Origin: Cuneatibacter caecimuris
GTDB taxonomy: Bacteria; Bacillota; Clostridia; Lachnospirales; Lachnospiraceae
Assembly: GCF_004216775.1 (NCBI RefSeq)
Contig: NZ_SGXF01000001.1
Location: 918,828-982,827 of the forward strand
Reading direction: 5' to 3'
DNA: 64,000 bases
In this document: piece after piece, positions 60,282 to 64,000 of the stretch
How the letters are laid out: every line of letters begins with the position of its first letter
Position numbering within the stretch: position 1 is the first letter of the stretch
The notes under the pieces: generated by a model
Told to the model about the DNA's origin: nothing
What the model saw: the letters and a program-made list of their open reading frames with translations, nothing else
Database searches by the model: none
Position numbers and translations under genes: made by a program

Positions 60282-60635
60282 ATGGGCTGTATTGCGGTTT
60301 TAATTGTCATCCTGTTAACGTTTTTGTTCTACCGTTCTCTGGAGCGGGAAATTTACAAGGAGCGTGCCCCTTACATGACAGAGATCTCTGTACATGTGGT
60401 CTTTACGGCGGACACGGTTGCCAACGTACAATGGAATCTTGCGGCGATCTTGTCAAATCGCATGAGAGGGCCCGGGATTTCCAGTACGGCGGAACTGGCG
60501 GATTAGATCGCGGCTGAGATCGGGGTCCATGATCAGGTGGAGTTGTATTATTTTAAAAAAATGCTTATTTTTCACAGCTTTTCGGATATGAAAGGGCAAA
60601 AAAGACCTCAAGGAATTTTCTTCCTCAAGGTCTGA
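60282..60635 (+). pseudogene. Truncated membrane sensor gene
   Basis: The frame encodes a transmembrane helix (GCIAVLIVILLTFLFYRSL) and an extracellular start (TADTVANVQWNLAAILSNRM, then GISSTAELAD), as in Cache-type sensors. A TAG at 60504-60506 interrupts it. The same frame continues IAAEIGVHDQVELYYF and then unrelated sequence to a TGA at 60633-60635, inside a terminator. No catalytic domain remains. It is probably the 5' stub of a sensor kinase or diguanylate cyclase gene that once followed the regulator. Confidence 0.6.
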
Positions 60636-60643
60636 TTTTTTTA
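60603..60643 (+). terminator. Intrinsic terminator at the end of the signalling island
   Basis: AGACCT-ca-AGGAA (60603-60615) pairs with TTCCT-ca-AGGTCT (60621-60633), followed by GATTTTTTTA. Confidence 0.75.
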
Positions 60644-60887
60644 TTTCTTTAAATAGTCACTTTTGCCCTTTACAGGATAACGGCCGTTGCCCTTTAACAT
60701 TACTTACTCGAATTCCTAAATTTCAAGTTGTTGGTTAGTATTTTGGTTAATTTTTCGTGCTACTTCATTTCAATATCGAACGGTTTTATACATATTATAT
60801 AAATTCCTAATACTTTGTATTACTAAAATCTTACATCCAGTTGACGCCTTTCTTATTAATTTAAATACTATACATATCTAAGTATAC
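60644..60887. other. AT-rich intergenic boundary
   Basis: No gene, repeat or convincing promoter was seen. Composition drops sharply to AT-rich here, marking the switch from the signalling island to the defence-like module. Confidence 0.5.
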
Positions 60888-62912
60888 TTATATTTTCACA
60901 AATGCTTTATTTTCAATCTCAATCATCCGATAGTCTTCCGCATTTAGATTTTCAATCACCTCTCTTGTATCTTGGTCTTTAATTGTGATACCCAAAATCA
61001 CCTGACTTTTCTCTTTTAGCAAAATTATACTGTCAATAAATGCTTTCAAGTCTTTCATCACAATGCTATGCTGATCTGGCTCGTCAAATATAAGCATATT
61101 TACATGATTACCCAGTTTTTCGATTGATGTTTGCATCAATGCCATAGCAAAAGCCCAAATAGCACGAATTCCATCACTAGCTGATGAACCAAATTTCATG
61201 TCGAAATTCTCAACTACCGGTAAATAAGTATCTTTGGATATTTCAACCTTGTCTAATGAATCTATACTAGAATAGGAGTAACTTTCTAGGTTACTAATAA
61301 AATTCCTTTGCAGGCAATTCAATTTGCTATAATCATTATTGGTAAATTTATTTTTAGGTAACTTTTCTACCCTAATTAAATACTCTTTCCATTCATCAGA
61401 TAACTCCTGTAATTTCTGTAACTGCTGTTCAATAAAATCCACATAATTTTCTAAATCCTCTATTTCTTTTGAAATCTCAAATTTCTTGAAAACAATAGCT
61501 TCCGAAATGTTTTCATCTACAGAAGAGATATCATTCCTTAACGATTTTGCCAATCTTGTCATTGTATTCACTCTACTCATTGATTGCTGTAACGCTTCAT
61601 CTAATTCCATTTTTCTCTGTTTATGACCATTTATTGCAAATTCATACATTTCCTTTTGTGCATTAAGATGTTTGATATTATCATCTATACTCATATAAGT
61701 ATACTTGTTCTGATTAGGCAATAAAGAGTCTTGAATAGTTTGGTGACAGACTGGACATATGTCCTTTAAAACCTCACTATCAAGATCAGATCCTAAATCC
61801 CGTAATTTTTTTGCATCTTTATTATTGATTATATCCGTATTAATATTATCTAACTCTTCTTGTAACTTTTTAATAGAAATGTTTTCAATCGAAAACTGTC
61901 GCCTAATCTCTGCCTGTTGTCTATACATGTCTTCTATGCATTCCTGTGTTTTCTCAAGCTCCTCCTCTATTTCATCATAATTATCAACTATTTTAGGCGT
62001 AACAGCAGATAAACTCTTATACTCATCTTTAAGTTGTTTAATGTAAATTTCAACCAAATTGTTATCTTCTGTTCCTTTTACCAGGTGAACACCGTTTTGA
62101 AACCCTTCGTCTAATATTTCCGCTTGCAATGGTAGCCCCTGCACTTTACAGCATACCCTATTAGATTCAGTATAAATAGCCGAAAGAACATTTTTCCATT
62201 TATCTTTAATACACTTTTCTTCATATGCTAATTCATTCTTATTTCGTTCATTTGTAATTGTTTCTAATCCTATTAAATATTCAACAATTCTTTTTTTCGC
62301 CTCTTTTATACCTAAATATGGCATTGCTGAAAACAAATCTGCCCATCCTCTTTTTTGCTCAATGAACATTGCTGAAAATAATAATTGTAAATAAAGTTTT
62401 CTTTCTTTATCATCAGAGGTCGGCACTATAGGTAGCGATAAACCTAAGAACTTTTCTAAAAATGCATGAAACCCTTTTTCATGTACAGCAGCGTTTTTAG
62501 ACAAAACATACATATCTTCTAATTCGGTGTCTTTATTATTAATGTTGTCCATATCACTAAAATAAACTGTCACTAATTTACTCTGTCTATTATCCATTTT
62601 CGCTGCACGATAAATAGTAATACAATCAACTCCATTATATATTTCCATATATACTTTAGACTGCAACACAGCATATACATTTTGCCCATCTTTAATATAG
62701 CTCTTATAGGCATCTGTTAGAACCTTTTCGCCTTCCCCGCCGATTATCTGTTCAAATCCCAAACAATAATATATGCCTGCTATAACTGAACTTTTCCCAC
62801 AAGTATTATTGGGACTTGCAATAAAATTCAAACCACGACTAAATTCCTCATCAAAACCGTATTCACCATTATCCGTGTTTATTATTATCTTTAGTCGATT
62901 AACTTGTAGCAT
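60888..62912 (-). CDS. SMC/Rad50-like ATPase of an ABC-three-component (ABC-3C) system
   Basis: The 674-residue protein has a divided ABC ATPase. The N-terminal half has Walker A in FIASPNNTCGKSSVIAGIYY (about 32-50). Long coiled-coil arms meet at a zinc-hook-like ICPVCHQTI (about 385). The C-terminal half has the signature-like GSSASDGIRAIWAFAMALM (about 580) and Walker B LIFDEPDQHSIVM (about 607). The GxxxxGKS Walker A is modified (NNTCGKSS), as in many conflict-system ATPases. GGAGG lies seven bases before the ATG, and the gene overlaps the end of the middle-component gene by 14 bases. The likely role is sensing of invading nucleic acid, known for the class and not shown here. Confidence 0.75.
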   Translation of the reverse strand: MLQVNRLKIIINTDNGEYGFDEEFSRGLNFIASPNNTCGKSSVIAGIYYCLGFEQIIGGEGEKVLTDAYKSYIKDGQNVYAVLQSKVYMEIYNGVDCITIYRAAKMDNRQSKLVTVYFSDMDNINNKDTELEDMYVLSKNAAVHEKGFHAFLEKFLGLSLPIVPTSDDKERKLYLQLLFSAMFIEQKRGWADLFSAMPYLGIKEAKKRIVEYLIGLETITNERNKNELAYEEKCIKDKWKNVLSAIYTESNRVCCKVQGLPLQAEILDEGFQNGVHLVKGTEDNNLVEIYIKQLKDEYKSLSAVTPKIVDNYDEIEEELEKTQECIEDMYRQQAEIRRQFSIENISIKKLQEELDNINTDIINNKDAKKLRDLGSDLDSEVLKDICPVCHQTIQDSLLPNQNKYTYMSIDDNIKHLNAQKEMYEFAINGHKQRKMELDEALQQSMSRVNTMTRLAKSLRNDISSVDENISEAIVFKKFEISKEIEDLENYVDFIEQQLQKLQELSDEWKEYLIRVEKLPKNKFTNNDYSKLNCLQRNFISNLESYSYSSIDSLDKVEISKDTYLPVVENFDMKFGSSASDGIRAIWAFAMALMQTSIEKLGNHVNMLIFDEPDQHSIVMKDLKAFIDSIILLKEKSQVILGITIKDQDTREVIENLNAEDYRMIEIENKAFVKI

Positions 62913-63384
62913 CTATATACCTCCATGTTTCCATTAGATCTGCAATCTTTTCTTCAGTTAATTGTTTTCCTATTTTATTTAAAAACTCTTTTTCATTTTT
63001 TAACAAACAATTATCTCTTTGTATTTTTCGCACAAAGTTCTTTCCTTTTTCTGTTAGCTTAAAATTTCCCTGAGCTAATTGCGTAATCATTTGATCTGCC
63101 ATAGCATACTTAATTGCACGATTCACAGCTGGATCAAAACGCACGGAAGTATAACTCATTTTGTTTTTATTGCAGAAACTCAATAACCTTGTTTTACCTT
63201 TCTCGTCATTCATCGCATTTGCTATCATCTGTATTTTTAGAAACGAACAACTCTTCCGTCCACCACACAGAAAAAGAATAAGGCAAATCTGACCTAATTT
63301 ATAACTTATTCGATAATTATAAGGAACTGCATCTGGCTTTGCATCAAAAACAATTGTATCTGATATTAGTATCTCTCTCTCCAT
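62899..63384 (-). CDS. ABC-3C middle component-like protein (winged-helix-like)
   Basis: The 161-residue protein has a hydrophobic first helix region (YKLGQICLILFLCGGRKSCSFLKIQMIANAM) and ends a compact domain with MITQLAQGNFKLTEKGKNFVRKI. The xLTEKGxxF element is typical of winged helices. A C-terminal helical tail (KIGKQLTEEKIADLMETW) follows. Small winged-helix-like proteins between an ABC ATPase and a third component are the hallmark of ABC-3C systems. AGGTGA precedes the ATG and only six bases separate it from the upstream gene. The exact subfamily cannot be assigned by eye. Confidence 0.65.
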   Translation of the reverse strand: MEREILISDTIVFDAKPDAVPYNYRISYKLGQICLILFLCGGRKSCSFLKIQMIANAMNDEKGKTRLLSFCNKNKMSYTSVRFDPAVNRAIKYAMADQMITQLAQGNFKLTEKGKNFVRKIQRDNCLLKNEKEFLNKIGKQLTEEKIADLMETWRYIDATS

Positions 63385-63390
63385 AAATAA

Positions 63391-64000
63391 TCACCTAAAC
63401 TCCATTGAACAATCTGCTAACCAGCTTCCTACCATATCTTGTTTCAACTCACTAACCGAGGCAAACGACAAATTATCAAATTCAGATTCTAATCTATCCC
63501 CAAATTCTTTAATTAACTCGCTAAACAGCTTACCATTGATTGATTTATCTACATTCATTTTTGTACGTATTTCCACTTCATTTTTACAAGTAGATTCTAA
63601 TTCCTGTATTTCCTCATATATTCTAGGAAAAGAAACATGTAGATCGGATAATATTTCTCGCCCACGCATATAATATTCTATGTATCTTCTAACAATATCC
63701 TTATAGTTCATGTCATCAACTGAGATATTCCCCATTACTGCCCTAACTTTTCTCTTAATATTTTCTGCCTTTTCTGAATCACACTTTTCCCAGTCAATTT
63801 CTGATGTATTCTTTAGCGTCAAATCCAGCTTTACATCAGAACACTTACTTCTAAATAAACGGGTAAATTCCAACTTAAAGTCTTCCGCCACCTTCACGAT
63901 AATTTTAAAATTATCTGCTATATAGTCGAAATCTTTTGGCGAATCAGCTTTTTTCTGTAATACTAAATCAGTTTTGTTTTTTGCATGTATTAATATCTTA
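63391..64000 (-). CDS. ABC-3C third component, C-terminal part (cut by the window edge)
   Basis: The frame is open through the end of the window, so the gene continues beyond 64000; the GTG at 63897 is internal rather than the start. About 202 residues are visible, beginning ILIHAKNKTDLVLQKKADSP and ending SVSELKQDMVGSWLADCSMEFR. They are mostly helical (RRYIEYYMRGREILSDLHVSFPRIYEEIQELESTC). This fits the conserved C-terminal domain of ABC-3C third components, whose N-terminus usually carries the effector (nuclease, protease or other). The effector part is out of view, so the mode of action cannot be predicted. Confidence 0.65.
   Translation of the reverse strand, partial: KILIHAKNKTDLVLQKKADSPKDFDYIADNFKIIVKVAEDFKLEFTRLFRSKCSDVKLDLTLKNTSEIDWEKCDSEKAENIKRKVRAVMGNISVDDMNYKDIVRRYIEYYMRGREILSDLHVSFPRIYEEIQELESTCKNEVEIRTKMNVDKSINGKLFSELIKEFGDRLESEFDNLSFASVSELKQDMVGSWLADCSMEFR

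Noticed and set aside
1-64000. CRISPR arrays, tRNA or rRNA genes, complete IS elements or integrase genes
   Set aside because: No regularly spaced direct repeats, tRNA-like cloverleaf with a CCA end, rRNA segments or intact transposase/integrase motifs were seen on reading.

Overview
The window looks like the chromosome of a gut-type Lachnospiraceae bacterium (Firmicutes, Clostridia). This rests on strong AGGAGG ribosome binding sites, consensus sigma-A promoters, a T-box leader, EFR1-type ferredoxins, MATE pumps, YesM/YesN-type two-component systems and a CUT1 glycan locus. No rRNA, tRNA or CRISPR array was seen. Base composition is mixed: about 1-42 kb looks moderate in GC, the 44-60 kb block looks GC-richer, and 60.6-64 kb is clearly AT-rich.

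Left part (0-19.6 kb): a GH2 glycosidase; a redox-responsive Rrf2/flavoprotein pair; a GH63-like glycosidase with a MATE pump; an rRNA-methyltransferase-like gene; a ligand-binding hybrid kinase coupled to a second MATE pump; an NADP-type secondary alcohol dehydrogenase; DeoC with a GntR regulator; and a fused EndoQ-UvrD DNA-repair enzyme behind an M20 peptidase.

Middle part (19.6-42 kb): a sugar-uptake operon (binding protein, two permeases, two FAD enzymes, GH42 beta-galactosidase) faces its YesN/YesM regulators. A penicillin-V-acylase-like hydrolase follows, then a RelA/SpoT-type synthetase carrying a HEPN-like C-terminus. Next come a T-box leader that reads into cstA, a MerR/TipAS regulator with a 19-bp-spacer promoter, a methyltransferase behind a possible leader peptide and long hairpin, and a TetR-controlled ferredoxin/nitroreductase pair with a perfect operator palindrome.

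The 42.2-43.9 kb stretch is a gene graveyard: a HIT-family pseudogene, a group II intron reverse transcriptase fragment and short orphan frames. It borders a signalling island (43.9-60.6 kb). One regulator with an XRE-like HTH is divergent from a roughly 14.5 kb operon encoding a REC-GGDEF-EAL-REC-GGDEF protein, a giant Ser/Thr kinase-AAA-GAF-GGDEF protein and two soluble PAS hybrid kinases with a decayed Hpt-like gene between them. Matching TGTCATT palindromes sit at activator-like positions in front of both divergent promoters. A truncated membrane sensor ends the island.

The right end (60.9-64 kb) is an AT-rich three-gene module: an SMC/Rad50-like ATPase with a CxxC hook, a small winged-helix-like middle protein and a third protein cut by the window edge. 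It matches the layout of ABC-three-component conflict (defence) systems.
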